A DNA stretch of 64,000 nucleotides from CAVXTF01 sp963701375 (GTDB lineage: Bacteria; Actinomycetota; Acidimicrobiia; Acidimicrobiales; CAVXTF01), in contig CAVOZT010000004.1 of NCBI GenBank assembly GCA_963701375.1, positions 1,178,001 through 1,242,000 on the forward strand. Reading direction: 5' to 3'. This document shows positions 43,063-52,442 of the stretch, in pieces (position 1 is the first letter of the stretch; each line of letters begins with the position of its first letter). Made by a program: the position numbers and the translations under genes. The notes beneath the pieces were generated by a model. That model was not told the origin of the DNA. It did not search any database and saw nothing but the letters and a program-made list of their open reading frames with translations.

Positions 43063-45888
43063 ATGGCGATCGAGGGGGAGAGGCCGGACAGATCGGGCCT
43101 TTTGGAGCGCTCCGACGCTCAGATGGCGTTGCGGGGTCTGTTCGATCAGCTGAAAGAGGGACGTGGCGGGAGCGTCTTTGTGGTCGCAGAGGCCGGCCTC
43201 GGAAAGACGACGCTTCTTCGCTGGGCCGAATCAGAAGCGTTGTCCAAGACCGGGGCGCTGCTCGGACAGTGCGCAGTAGGAAGGGCCGACGGCGTGTTGT
43301 TCGGGACAGGCGGCGCGTTCCGTTTCGCCGACCAGATGTTCGCGAGCCTCGGTGCCGACCTCCAGCCGACGGTCATAGACCCCCGCGGCGAGGTCCACCG
43401 TTCGAACAGGTTCTACTCAGCCATGCGTGCTCTCGAGGAGTGCTCTCGTCGTCAACCGGTGACGCTTCTTCTCGATGACCTTCACTGGTCGGACGACGAC
43501 TCGCTCGCACTCGTGGAGTTCATCTGCGGCCGGATATCTTCAATGGCTGTGGGCGTGGTCGCCACGCTGCGACCCTGGCCCCCGAATGCGATCGAGACCG
43601 CGAAGCGGCTCCAACTGGACGGATACGCGCGCATCACGGAACTCGGACCCTTGAGTCCCGACGCGTCGATTGCGCTCATGGCATCGCGAGTTTGGGGAGA
43701 TCCTGCACCAAAGGCGATCGAGCAAGCCTCTTCGTTGTGCGGAGGCAACCCTCTTTTGATCGAAGAGGTGGCCAGATCGCTCACGGGAGGTTCGCAGGCT
43801 CCCGCCGTGGAGCCTTTCTCGACCGGTCGTCGCGCGATTCTCCTCAGGCGGTTCGCCGGCGTATCGGAGGACACTTACAGGTTCCTTCGGACGTCGAGTG
43901 TCCTCGGTGCTTCTTTCCGGCCATCAGTGGTGGCGAGGATGGTGGGCTTCGATCCTCCCGCTACCGACAGGGCACTCGAAGAAGCGTGTGCAGCGGGCCT
44001 GATCGAAACAAGCTTGTTGTCGGCGCACTTCGTCCACCCGATGTTCAGTGGTGCGCTCTACGAGGGCCTCCTCGGTCCTCTTCGAGACGAACTTCACGAG
44101 GCTGCGTTCCGCGCCATCCGGTTCCTCGGAGGCTCGAGCGGAGAAGCGGCTGAGCAGGCCATGGCGGCCGGCCTCACCGACGACGTGGCCGCCTCGTCGG
44201 TTAGGGACGCGGGTGTGCAGGCACTCACGACCGGGGCTTGGTCGGCCGCCGTCAGATACCTCCGTTATGCGGTGGAGATCGCGGGCCCGAACGCTGATCC
44301 GTCCATGCTCCGTGAGCTTGCTGAGGGGCTTGCGGCTTCGGGAGCTCCCGAAGAGGCAGTCGCGATGCTCGAAGACCTGATAGCGCGACCTGAGATCGAA
44401 GCAGTCGAGCGAGGGCGGGCGCTCGTCGTGCTCGGCGAAGCCCGCCTCGCGTGCGGTCGGGTGGAATCGCCGCTCGACTGCTTCAACGAAGCGGCGATCC
44501 TGTTAGAGCCTCTCGACCCGTCCCTCGCCGTCGACGCCCTTCTGCGGGGTGCCTTCGTCGCACGACTGACCTTAGGCCCGCGTACGACGATGGATCTCGC
44601 AGAACGAGCAAGGGCTCTTGCGTCGGATGTACCGAGGGCGACGCGACTTCAGATCGACGCGGCATGGGGGGCGGGAGCGGTGATGCTCAGCCGGCCAGAA
44701 GGATTCGAAGTTCTCTCGCGCACCGCAGAGACGATGGAAGCCGAACCGGATTTGCTCGAAGAATTCAGCGACTCCGGTTGGTGGCCCATCTTGTGGTGCA
44801 TGGTGGCCGCGACGATGACCGAGAGGTTCGACGACGCTCAGCGCGCTTTCGATCTCGGGTTCTCGGCTGCCGAACGCATGGGTTGGCCCGCAGCGATGGG
44901 CGCCTATCTCGTCAGCGAAGTCTCTCTGATGCTCCGTCTCGGCCAGTTGGACAAGGCCGAGGCCGACCTCGCCAGGCTCGAGAGCATCGCTCCTCTCGTT
45001 CCGATCGTCGGGTTCTACGCGATCCTCGTGCGCACGGGTGTCGACCTCGAGCACGGATCTCTTCCTGAGGCCGAAAAGGGTTGCCAGCAGATGGAAGCGA
45101 TCCTCGAGCTGTTCGAGATCCCGGGTCTCGCGTTGTGGACACTGTGGATGCGTGGAAGGCTCGAGATGTCGCTCGGAAGGCTCGACCAGGCGTGCGCGAC
45201 CTTCGAGAAGGCCGAGCAGATAGCCGAGGACTTGGGGATCACAGAGCCCTGCGTCACACCATGGTGGGTGCCGGCGATCGACGGCTACCGGGCAGCGGGA
45301 AAGTTCGCCAACCTGAAGAGGATCGTCGAACGACTGGATCGCGGCACTGTCGGCCTGCCCTGTCGTTGGCCGAGGGCGTGCACGCTCGCGGGCAGGGCGC
45401 TTCTAGACGAGGCGATCGGGGAGAATGATTCTGCCCGCAACCGCTTTGCGGAGGCACTCGCTCAGATCGATGGTCTGCCTATCCCTCTCGATCGTGCCGA
45501 GTTGCTCACCTGGCATGGGCGGTTCTTGCACCGGCAGGGCGACCTACGCGCAGCCAGGAGCGCGTTTGCAGCCGCGTATCAGCTTGCGGACAGCAGAGGA
45601 GCAAGTCTCATGGCGGCCATAGCTTCCTCAGAGCTTCGGCGTGCCGGAGGTCGTGTGCGTCGTGATACACGGCCGCACGGCGAGCTGACCGGAAGGCAGG
45701 CTCAGGTCGCGGACCTTGCGTCGATCGGGCGGACCAGTGTCGAGATCGCCGACGAGCTCGGCATCAAACCCAGGACGGTAGAACACCATCTCGAGGCGAT
45801 CTACAGGCAGCTCGGGCTGAGCTCGCGCCGCGAACTGATGAGGAAGAGGTTCGCGGGTGACCTCCATTTCGGCAACGAGGACACCTAG
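43063..45888 (+). CDS. LAL-family LuxR transcriptional regulator with AAA ATPase
   Basis: 941 residues. The N-terminal ATPase domain has Walker A VVAEAGLGKTTLLRWAE (about residue 45) and Walker B VTLLLDDLHWSDDDS. The long middle is made of TPR-like helical repeats. The C-terminal LuxR HTH is ELTGRQAQVADLASIGRTSVEIADELGIKPRTVEHHLEAIYRQLGLSSRREL. Such regulators usually activate nearby catabolic or secondary-metabolite genes on binding an inducer. The adjacent lipid/sterol-type cluster is the natural target (inference). Confidence 0.92.
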   Translation: MAIEGERPDRSGLLERSDAQMALRGLFDQLKEGRGGSVFVVAEAGLGKTTLLRWAESEALSKTGALLGQCAVGRADGVLFGTGGAFRFADQMFASLGADLQPTVIDPRGEVHRSNRFYSAMRALEECSRRQPVTLLLDDLHWSDDDSLALVEFICGRISSMAVGVVATLRPWPPNAIETAKRLQLDGYARITELGPLSPDASIALMASRVWGDPAPKAIEQASSLCGGNPLLIEEVARSLTGGSQAPAVEPFSTGRRAILLRRFAGVSEDTYRFLRTSSVLGASFRPSVVARMVGFDPPATDRALEEACAAGLIETSLLSAHFVHPMFSGALYEGLLGPLRDELHEAAFRAIRFLGGSSGEAAEQAMAAGLTDDVAASSVRDAGVQALTTGAWSAAVRYLRYAVEIAGPNADPSMLRELAEGLAASGAPEEAVAMLEDLIARPEIEAVERGRALVVLGEARLACGRVESPLDCFNEAAILLEPLDPSLAVDALLRGAFVARLTLGPRTTMDLAERARALASDVPRATRLQIDAAWGAGAVMLSRPEGFEVLSRTAETMEAEPDLLEEFSDSGWWPILWCMVAATMTERFDDAQRAFDLGFSAAERMGWPAAMGAYLVSEVSLMLRLGQLDKAEADLARLESIAPLVPIVGFYAILVRTGVDLEHGSLPEAEKGCQQMEAILELFEIPGLALWTLWMRGRLEMSLGRLDQACATFEKAEQIAEDLGITEPCVTPWWVPAIDGYRAAGKFANLKRIVERLDRGTVGLPCRWPRACTLAGRALLDEAIGENDSARNRFAEALAQIDGLPIPLDRAELLTWHGRFLHRQGDLRAARSAFAAAYQLADSRGASLMAAIASSELRRAGGRVRRDTRPHGELTGRQAQVADLASIGRTSVEIADELGIKPRTVEHHLEAIYRQLGLSSRRELMRKRFAGDLHFGNEDT

Positions 45889-45917
45889 GCGGACACCTTG
45901 GCGGACGCGCTGAGCTC

Positions 45918-46367
45918 TTAGCGCTCTCGTCGTTCCAAGTGTTGAAGCTCGACTAAAAGAGGCAACAGAAAACCGATGTACGCGCTCGTGAGTGTGTAGT
46001 CGTGGGTTGGTCCAGGTGTCGTCCTGCTCTCGATGTCGATGATCCTCACCCGGTCGTCAGTCTGCTTGTACGTCTTGGCGCGATCGACGTACAGCGCAAG
46101 CTCTTCTTTTGTCGCAACCTCCAACCCGAAATGGTCCAACGACGGCGCCACCAGGGGAGGGTCTGCCGGCAAGAGATAGACGAACTGCGCGAACGTCCCC
46201 GTGTAGAGGATGAGCGGGTTGCCCTTCTCGCCGGTGTTGTCTCCCTCGGTCCACCCGAAGACCTGGCCGAAGAATTGAAGGACGTCTTTCCTACCCTGAT
46301 CGTCGAGCACTTCGGGGTCCATGCTGATCGCGACGTGGTTGAACCTGGGTGTGAATGTCTTGCTCAT
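45918..46367 (-). CDS. VOC (glyoxalase/dioxygenase-fold) protein
   Basis: 149 residues. RFNHVAISMDPEVLDDQGRKDVLQFFGQVFGWTE at the start and LDHFGLEVATKEELALYVDRAKTYK with VRIIDIESRTTPGPTHDYTLTSAYIGFLLPLLVELQHLE. One copy of the VOC beta-alpha-beta-beta-beta repeat pair with possible metal His residues. Substrate unknown. The ATG overlaps the alcohol dehydrogenase stop (ATGA), making it the last gene of the minus-strand operon. Confidence 0.85.
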   Translation of the reverse strand: MSKTFTPRFNHVAISMDPEVLDDQGRKDVLQFFGQVFGWTEGDNTGEKGNPLILYTGTFAQFVYLLPADPPLVAPSLDHFGLEVATKEELALYVDRAKTYKQTDDRVRIIDIESRTTPGPTHDYTLTSAYIGFLLPLLVELQHLERRER

Positions 46368-47414
46368 GCGACCTCCGAGACCTCCGGACGCACCAGGACC
46401 TTGCCTGGTATCTCTCCGCCTGCCAGTCGTTCCATGACGGGGACGATCTTGTCGAGCGTGGCGTCTTCTGACTCGATCAGCACGTCGAGCGGCAGGTCTC
46501 CGCTCGCGAGCAACTCGAGCGCGGGGCCGAATCCGTCCGCGTCGTAGTTGTAGGCGCCGATCAGGGTCTGCTCCAACACGATTATCCGGTTGTGGTTGAC
46601 CCGCGGCATGGCGCTTCCTGTGCCCACGAAGACGAAAACCCCCGCATAGTCGAGCTGGTCGAGCGCGGTTTCTGCTGCACTGGCGCGGCCGGAGCACTCG
46701 AACACGACGGTGTAGGCGTCCTTCACCGGGCGCCCCATCGGAGCCGGTTCGAGGTCCTCCGGGCTGATCGCCGAGGATGCTCCGCATGCGAGGGCGTGAC
46801 GACGGCGGACATCCGACGGCTCACTCACCGTTATGTCTTCGATGCCCCGCGCTCGGAGCACTGCGACGGTAAGCGCGCCGACGGGACCGGCACCGGTGAC
46901 GAGAATCCTGTCGTGGACGGAGGCGCCCGAAAGGTTGACCGTGTGGATCGCTATGGCGGTCGGCTCGGTGAGCGCGGCATCGCGTGTCGATCAGCGCGTC
47001 AGGCACCCGAAGGAGTCGTGCTTCCTGGACGCTTCTGTACCGGCAGAACGCTCCGTTCCACGACGAGAAGTCTGCTGGCACGCGTTCGAGGCACACCGCC
47101 GGCCGCCCGCTCTTACAAGCGCGGCAATGGCCGCAACCGGGGCTCGGGTCCGAGACCACTCGCGATCCTGGTTCCCACTTTTGGTCGTCACTTGCGGTCC
47201 CGACGACGGTGCCCGCCCACTCGTGTCCGAGGATGTCACCGGGTCTTGCGAAGCGTTCGAGCACGAGATGCAGATCGGTGCCGCATATGCCGCAGTTCGA
47301 GACCTCGACGAGGACCTCGTTCGGTCCCGGCTCGGGAACGGGAAGTTGCTGCACCTCCATCCGGCCTTCGCCCACGTATACCGCAGCGGGCATGGTTGCC
47401 GGGATCGCGCTCAC
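46364..47414 (-). CDS. zinc-dependent alcohol dehydrogenase, one frame break
   Basis: About 349 residues if one extra base near 46980 is ignored (VPDALIDTR, then DAALTEPTAIAIHTVNLSG). The N-terminal part has the catalytic zinc ligands in SNCGICGTDLH and LGHEWAGTVVG, and the structural zinc cysteines in SPGCGHCRACKSGRPAVC. The NAD-binding part contains ILVTGAGPVGALTVAVL. Medium-chain dehydrogenase. The position matches adhB (Rv0761c) next to cyp51 in M. tuberculosis. GTG start overlaps the GNAT stop. Confidence 0.88.
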
Positions 47415-47848
47415 CGCTCGTAGACGACGAAGGAGGTGAGCCGCGCGACCTGGTCGTAGAGGGACCGTGCGGCTCCGTTGTAAAGCTGCGTATGCCAGTA
47501 GACGTGCGCTGCACCCCTAACCGTGGCTTCGTCCGATACCGCCTCGATCAGCTCGCCCGCGATGTGACCACCGCGGGACTCTTTATCGACGAAGAGGTCT
47601 TCGAGGTAGCAGTAGCAGCCGGTCGTCCACGTGGACGGATGCACCAACGCGTTCACGAGGCCTTTCAGTTGGCCATCCGTCTCTGCCACGAATCCGAACA
47701 TCCCGTCTTCGCGTCTACAAAGTCGGTCGAACGTGAACCTGCTCGTGGACTCGTCGAGGTGCTCGCGGTAGAAGTCGAGATAGCCGTCCCAAAGCGGCTT
47801 CCAGCCGGGCCAGTCGTCTTCTGCGACCGGTCGGATGACGACAGGCAT
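47411..47848 (-). CDS. GNAT-family N-acetyltransferase
   Basis: 145 residues. VIRPVAEDDWPGWKPLWDGYLDFYRE opens a typical GNAT domain; YLEDLFVDKESRGGHIAGELIEAV is the acetyl-CoA loop and HVYWHTQLYNGAARSLYDQV the final helix. Close in form to small GNATs that acetylate amines or proteins. The ATG at 47848 removes an N-terminal stretch of a longer open frame that belongs to another frame of the DUF35 gene. Confidence 0.85.
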   Translation of the reverse strand: MPVVIRPVAEDDWPGWKPLWDGYLDFYREHLDESTSRFTFDRLCRREDGMFGFVAETDGQLKGLVNALVHPSTWTTGCYCYLEDLFVDKESRGGHIAGELIEAVSDEATVRGAAHVYWHTQLYNGAARSLYDQVARLTSFVVYER

Positions 47849-47853
47849 CGCGC

Positions 47854-48279
47854 TCAGCTCCCCGCCACCGGAGCGAAATACGGAAGAGCGATCTCGTCCG
47901 AGGCGTCGTGGAACTCGACCGAAAGACGCATGCCCGAAAAGAGATCCTCGGGCTCGCACCCCACCACCGCGCTGATCATGAAGAACCCTTCGTCGAGCTC
48001 GACCACCGCAGGAGCGTAGGGCACGACGAACGCCGGGTAAGGAGGACGCCACACGACGGTCCAGCTGTACAGGCTGGCGAGGCCCGAGCTCGTCACCCGC
48101 TCAGTCGCGCGACCAAGGCAATTGGCGCAGACGACGAACGGCCGGAGTCCGATGAAGCCGCAGGTCGTGCAGCGCTGGAAGGTGAGCTCGCCATGTCTGC
48201 AGGCCTCCCAGTACGCCGCCGACCGCGCGGACGGGTTAGGGACCGGGATACCTCGAGGTTGGGCTTTGAGCGTGCTCAC
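47854..48279 (-). CDS. DUF35 OB-fold protein with zinc ribbon (ChsH2-like)
   Basis: 141 residues. The rubredoxin-like zinc ribbon is RCTTCGFIGLRPFVVCANCLG, followed by the OB-fold acyl-CoA-binding domain (SLYSWTVVWRPPYPAFVVPYAPAVVELDEGFFMISAVVG). DUF35 proteins pair with thiolase-like or hydratase-like enzymes, as ChsH2 does in cholesterol side-chain breakdown. Here the ATG overlaps the thiolase-like gene stop (ATGA), which points to a complex of the two. Confidence 0.9.
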   Translation of the reverse strand: MSTLKAQPRGIPVPNPSARSAAYWEACRHGELTFQRCTTCGFIGLRPFVVCANCLGRATERVTSSGLASLYSWTVVWRPPYPAFVVPYAPAVVELDEGFFMISAVVGCEPEDLFSGMRLSVEFHDASDEIALPYFAPVAGS

Positions 48280-49436
48280 GGGCGATCCGTCCCGAGAAGC
48301 ATCACGTCGGTGAACAGCGCGCCCGAGCCCCCGTTCGAGCAGATCGCCACCTCAGCTCCGGGCACCTGGTGGCTCGCGCACCTGCCGCGCAGCTGCTCGA
48401 CCGAGCGCACGACTCGCTGCAGCGCCTGAGCTGCGATCCCGGCGTGACTGAAGCTCATCGTGCCGCCGTCGGTCGTCACCGGCAGTCGTCCCCGCTCCGC
48501 CACGTGACCGTCGGCCACGAAAGCCCCGCCTTCTCCCGGCTTGCAGAATCCGAACACTTCGAGCTGCCGGATGATCTCGAACGAGAAGGGGTCATAGAGC
48601 TCCGCTACGTCCACGTCGTCAGGAGTGAGGCCCGCGCTCTGGAACGTGAGGCGAGCGGCACGCGCGCCCACCTCGCCCGCGGGATCCGCGTCCGGCCGGA
48701 ACCGGTAGTCCCAAACAGGAGCGACCGTGTAGGCCGGTCCGTAGGAGTCGGTCGCGCCACCGAGGATCCACGTTGCATCTCGGCGACTCAGAGCCCTGGC
48801 AGCGGACTCGAGCACGAGGCCGCAGCCACCCTCGGAGGTCATCGCGCAGTCGAGGAGATGGAAAGGGTCTGCGACCATTCGTGACGCCAGGATGTCTGCG
48901 GGCGTGAAGGGTCCTTTTCCGAAGTAGACGGCCTCCGGATTGTCGTGGCCGTTGTTGCGGATCGTCGCCGCCACGGTGGCGAGCTGTTCGGTCGTGGTGC
49001 CATGAGTGATCATGTGTCGCCTAGCCATGAGCGCGAACTCCGCGGCGGTGAAGAGGCCGTAACCGACTACCAATTCGTTCGCCGGCCGCGTCCAGGGAGC
49101 GGTGTGGGAGCGCTCTCGGTGAAGTCGCGCCCCGCCGGCAGAGATGAGCACTACCTTGCATTCCCCAGAGGTGATCAACGACGCGGCTTCGAGGACTGCA
49201 GGGATCCCGAGCATGTTCGGTCGTCTCGTGCACGGGCCGAGGCCTAGTTCGAGCGTGGTCTCCTGTGCGTACTGGCCCACGACTCCGTCCACCTCTGACG
49301 GCGGTATGCCGGCGTCAGCAAGCGCTCCCAGCGCGCCTTCGAGGGCGATGGACTCTCCGTCGTGACCTTCGAGCTCGAGCGCCTGGGTCGTGTTGTGGAC
49401 TCCGACGATCGCTACGTCGTGATAGGGGTGTGCCAC
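48276..49436 (-). CDS. thiolase-like lipid-transfer protein (SCPx/Ltp type)
   Basis: 386 residues. HDVAIVGVHNTTQALELEGHDGESIALEGALGALADAGI at the N terminus and LDCAMTSEGGCGLVLESAARALSRRDATWILGGA plus GGTMSFSHAGIAAQALQRVVRSVEQLRGRC near the end are SCP2-thiolase features. The canonical nucleophile Cys is not obvious, as in Ltp-type aldolases that work with DUF35 partners. The expected role is retro-aldol or thiolytic cleavage of a sterol- or lipid-type acyl-CoA (inference). Confidence 0.85.
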   Translation of the reverse strand: MAHPYHDVAIVGVHNTTQALELEGHDGESIALEGALGALADAGIPPSEVDGVVGQYAQETTLELGLGPCTRRPNMLGIPAVLEAASLITSGECKVVLISAGGARLHRERSHTAPWTRPANELVVGYGLFTAAEFALMARRHMITHGTTTEQLATVAATIRNNGHDNPEAVYFGKGPFTPADILASRMVADPFHLLDCAMTSEGGCGLVLESAARALSRRDATWILGGATDSYGPAYTVAPVWDYRFRPDADPAGEVGARAARLTFQSAGLTPDDVDVAELYDPFSFEIIRQLEVFGFCKPGEGGAFVADGHVAERGRLPVTTDGGTMSFSHAGIAAQALQRVVRSVEQLRGRCASHQVPGAEVAICSNGGSGALFTDVMLLGTDRP

Positions 49437-49449
49437 GAGTTGTTTGGAT

Positions 49450-50004
49450 TCATTCCCACAGGCCGACAGGTGCAGACCCCAGCGGGTAATGGCCCGGCAA
49501 CGGCTTGTCGGAACTGGCCCGATCGAGTCTTCGACGCATCCCTTCAGACAGCACGTCAGCGCGCATCATCTCGATGAAGAGTGACGTGGCATTGCCGAAG
49601 TCGAAGAAGTCCCGTTGCCACGACCACTGCCAGTTGCCCGCATAGCGGAACCAGCTCCCACCGAGGCCGGCGACTTCGTACGCAGAACCGTCGGGACGCG
49701 TGGCGTCGGCAACCTGCTTCCAGAGCCCGATCACTTCGCCCTGGTGCTCGTCTATGAGCACCTTCTGGTACGGGTATGTCCACCCGTCGAGCCCACCCAT
49801 CTCCATGCCAAGCGCGTACTCGCGGATCTCTTCGCGTCCCACGGCCATGAATTCGGTGTGCGGCCCGGTGTTCCACCCGTACGTGCCGTCGGGGGTGAAC
49901 ATCTCGGCCATCGGGCGCCAGTCGCCGGCGTCCTGCGCGCGGCGGTTCGCCTCCAGCCAGCGGTCAACCATCTCCTTCAACTCGGCGTACTGGAACTGCG
50001 CCAT
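49450..50004 (-). CDS. SnoaL/NTF2-like fold protein
   Basis: 184 residues. LKEMVDRWLEANRRAQDAGDWRPMAEMFTPDGTYGWNTGPHTEFMAVGREEIREYALG is a SnoaL-like half-barrel. W-rich loops (SWFRYAGNWQWSWQRDFFDFGN) follow. Members are ketosteroid-isomerase-like or polyketide cyclases. Rv0760c near M. tuberculosis cyp51 has a related fold. It sits 2 bases after ferredoxin in the operon. Substrate unknown. Confidence 0.78.
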   Translation of the reverse strand: MAQFQYAELKEMVDRWLEANRRAQDAGDWRPMAEMFTPDGTYGWNTGPHTEFMAVGREEIREYALGMEMGGLDGWTYPYQKVLIDEHQGEVIGLWKQVADATRPDGSAYEVAGLGGSWFRYAGNWQWSWQRDFFDFGNATSLFIEMMRADVLSEGMRRRLDRASSDKPLPGHYPLGSAPVGLWE

Positions 50005-50006
50005 GA

Positions 50007-50204
50007 TCAGTCATCCTCCTCTATGCGGAGCGCGTGGGTGGGGCAGTACGACACCGCAGCCTCGACAGCCTTGCGGAGCTCCTCCGACGGCCGCTCGTCC
50101 AGCACCGTCAGATCGCCTTTCTTGGACACGGCGAAGACATCGGGCACCTCGGATTCGCATACTCCGTGACCTTGGCAGAGGTCTCTGTCGACGACGACTC
50201 TCAT
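50007..50204 (-). CDS. 3Fe-4S ferredoxin (P450 partner)
   Basis: 65 residues. VVVDRDLCQGHGVCESEVPDVF and a CP near residue 54 (SYCPTHAL). The CxxGHGxC...C pattern with His/Gly at the second Cys position is the [3Fe-4S] type that donates electrons to actinobacterial P450s. Directly downstream of cyp51, as Rv0763c is in M. tuberculosis. Confidence 0.92.
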   Translation of the reverse strand: MRVVVDRDLCQGHGVCESEVPDVFAVSKKGDLTVLDERPSEELRKAVEAAVSYCPTHALRIEEDD

Positions 50205-50222
50205 CTCCGGGTCAGCCTCACG

Positions 50223-51602
50223 TCACCCCGCGACCCTTCGGTACCGGGCAGGGCAGGGTTGTGCCAGCTGAACCACCATCTTCGAGTGGTCGTTGCGGTA
50301 CTCGTCCGGCCCTAGCTCCAGGTTGAACTCCCATCCGCGCAGCAGCACGGAGAAGATCGCCTTCAACTGCATCATCGCGAACGCCGCACCTACGCAGCGG
50401 TGACGTCCTGCACCGAACGGTATCCAGGACCACGGGTTCTCCCGGTCCTCTACCCGCGGCTCGAGGTACCGCTCGGGAGCAAATGAATTCGGGTCAGGGA
50501 AGTCCTCAGGGATCCTGTTCGAGATCGCCGGGCTTGCCGCGACCAGCTTTCCCGCGGTGATGCGGTATCCGTCGACGTCGAAGTCCTGCTTTGCGGCTCG
50601 CAGGAGCAAGATGAGCGGGGGGTGGAGGCGGAGCGCCTCTTTGATCGCGGACTCGAGTCGAGGCATCTCGCGCAGTGCCTGGTAGCTCACCTCGTCGTCG
50701 TCGGCAGAGAGTTCCGCCTGCTCCGCGACCACATCTGCGAGCGCGTCGGGGTGCCTGAGCAGCTCGATGAGAGTCCAGGCCGCCGTGCCCGACGTGGTGT
50801 GGTGACCCGCGAACATCATCGAGATGAACATTCCGGTGACGACGTCCGCGCTGAACCGGGAACTGCCGTCGGGATCGCGGATGCTCATGAGCACGTCGAG
50901 CAGGTCACGATCGGCCTCTGGCGGGAGGTCCTCGCCCGAGCGGCGCTCCATGATCTCGCGGACCAGCTCGACCAGCTTCAGCCGTGCCTCGTCCCTGCGG
51001 CGGAAGCTCTCGATCGGCGCATACGGGTCGACATAAGCAATTGCGTCTGTTCCCTGCTCCAGATCGTGGTACAGGTGGGCGAACCGTCCGTCGAGCTCGT
51101 CGCGGAACCGCTTTCCGATCAGACACGCGGAAGACGTGTAGATCGTGAGCTCTGCGAACCAGTCGAGAAGGTCGATCGTTCCGGTGTCTCCCCACCCGGC
51201 GACCATGCGATCGACCTCAGCCGAGATGGTCGCTGCGTGGCCGCGCATGAACTTGTCGCGAAGCGCCTGATTGTGGAGCATCTCGCGCCGGCGTTCCGGC
51301 GGCGCGTCGAATACGACCCCCTTGCCGAAGATGGGGGTCATGAACGGGTACGCCTCTGCTTGGTCGAGGACCTCTTCGGGCGCACGGAAGTAGGCCTCGT
51401 TGGCTCTCGCGCCGGTCAGCAGCACCACGTCGCGTCCGGCAAGTCGGAACTGTCCTACGTCGCCGCACTCGGAACGGACCCTGGCCATCAGCCCGATCGG
51501 GTCGGTCCTGAGCTCCTCCAAGTGACCGTTGGCGTCGCTACCGCGCGAGACCCTCGGTGGTTCCCTCAATTCCATCGGGCCCGTTTCGGTCGTGGCAGTC
51601 AT
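50223..51602 (-). CDS. cyp51: CYP51-family cytochrome P450 (sterol 14-alpha-demethylase type)
   Basis: 459 residues. The haem loop is PFGAGRHRCVGAAFAMMQLK with Cys403 as iron ligand. The I helix is GMFISMMFAGHHTTSGTA and the K-helix ALRLHPP. The B-C region AYPFMTPIFGKGVVFDAPPERRREMLHNQAL is the CYP51 substrate-recognition signature and is close to M. tuberculosis CYP51 throughout. The ATG at 51602 (GGAGGAGG upstream, ATGA overlap with the SDR stop) was chosen over a frame extending to 51908. Sterol substrate in this organism is inferred. Confidence 0.93.
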   Translation of the reverse strand: MTATTETGPMELREPPRVSRGSDANGHLEELRTDPIGLMARVRSECGDVGQFRLAGRDVVLLTGARANEAYFRAPEEVLDQAEAYPFMTPIFGKGVVFDAPPERRREMLHNQALRDKFMRGHAATISAEVDRMVAGWGDTGTIDLLDWFAELTIYTSSACLIGKRFRDELDGRFAHLYHDLEQGTDAIAYVDPYAPIESFRRRDEARLKLVELVREIMERRSGEDLPPEADRDLLDVLMSIRDPDGSSRFSADVVTGMFISMMFAGHHTTSGTAAWTLIELLRHPDALADVVAEQAELSADDDEVSYQALREMPRLESAIKEALRLHPPLILLLRAAKQDFDVDGYRITAGKLVAASPAISNRIPEDFPDPNSFAPERYLEPRVEDRENPWSWIPFGAGRHRCVGAAFAMMQLKAIFSVLLRGWEFNLELGPDEYRNDHSKMVVQLAQPCPARYRRVAG

Positions 51603-52396
51603 GCGCCTCCTCCAATGCATTCGCGTGTCACGGGAGCCTCCGGCTGGACCTCGATCATCGCCAGGTGCGTTCCCTTGGGCACCGAAACCGCCGCGAGAAC
51701 CGCAGCGCCCACCGCATCGGGTCTGAGAAAGCTGTCGTGACGCGCGAGACCCCAGTGGATCCATGACTCGAGCAGCGCATCGGCTTTTTCGGGGTCCCAC
51801 TGGGATCCCATCTCGGTGAGCGTCTGGCCCGGCTGGATGATCGTCGCGCGTACCCCCGTGCCCTCGAGCTCCATCTGAAGGGTACGCGCAAGTCCCTCGA
51901 GTCCCCATTTCGACGCGACGTAGGCGGCGGCACCGGGACGCGGGTGGCGCACCGTCTCCGAGGTCACGAACACCAGGTCTCCTCGGCCGCGCTCCACCAT
52001 CGGCCCGGCTACAAGACGTGTCATGTGGTGGGCGGCCAGCAGGTTGACCTCCACCGTCGCTCGAAAGTCCTCCGGCGTGGCGCCGATTGCTGACGCCGGA
52101 ACCGACGAAGCGGCATTGGACACCATGATCTCTACCGTGCCGAACCTGTGCACCGCTTCGCGAACGAAGGCCTCGATCGAGTCGCTGCTCGCGAGGTCCA
52201 GTTTCACCGCGACCGCTTCTCCTCCCTCTCGGACGATCTCGCCGGCGATCTCCTCGAGGCGCTCGAGCCTCCTCGCGCCGAGCACGACCGGGTGGCCGAC
52301 GGCCGCGAGGGCTCGCGCGGTCGCGGCTCCTATGCCGGATGAGGCGCCCGTGACGATGGCGGGGCGACGATCAGGATGCGGAGCGAAGCGCGGCAC
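51599..52396 (-). CDS. short-chain dehydrogenase/reductase (Rv0765c-like position)
   Basis: 265 residues. TGASSGIGAATARALA (NAD(P) loop), VSNAASSVPASAIG, the Ser in FVTSETVRHPRPG and YVASKWGLEG (catalytic Tyr-x-x-x-Lys). Oxidises or reduces an alcohol/ketone. It lies directly before cyp51 with overlapping stop and start, as Rv0765c does in M. tuberculosis, so it probably acts on the same substrate. Confidence 0.92.
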   Translation of the reverse strand: MPRFAPHPDRRPAIVTGASSGIGAATARALAAVGHPVVLGARRLERLEEIAGEIVREGGEAVAVKLDLASSDSIEAFVREAVHRFGTVEIMVSNAASSVPASAIGATPEDFRATVEVNLLAAHHMTRLVAGPMVERGRGDLVFVTSETVRHPRPGAAAYVASKWGLEGLARTLQMELEGTGVRATIIQPGQTLTEMGSQWDPEKADALLESWIHWGLARHDSFLRPDAVGAAVLAAVSVPKGTHLAMIEVQPEAPVTRECIGGGA

Positions 52397-52442
52397 TTCG
52401 GATGGCTCTAGCGCCGCTCGATCTCGGCGGCGTTCGCTGCGG

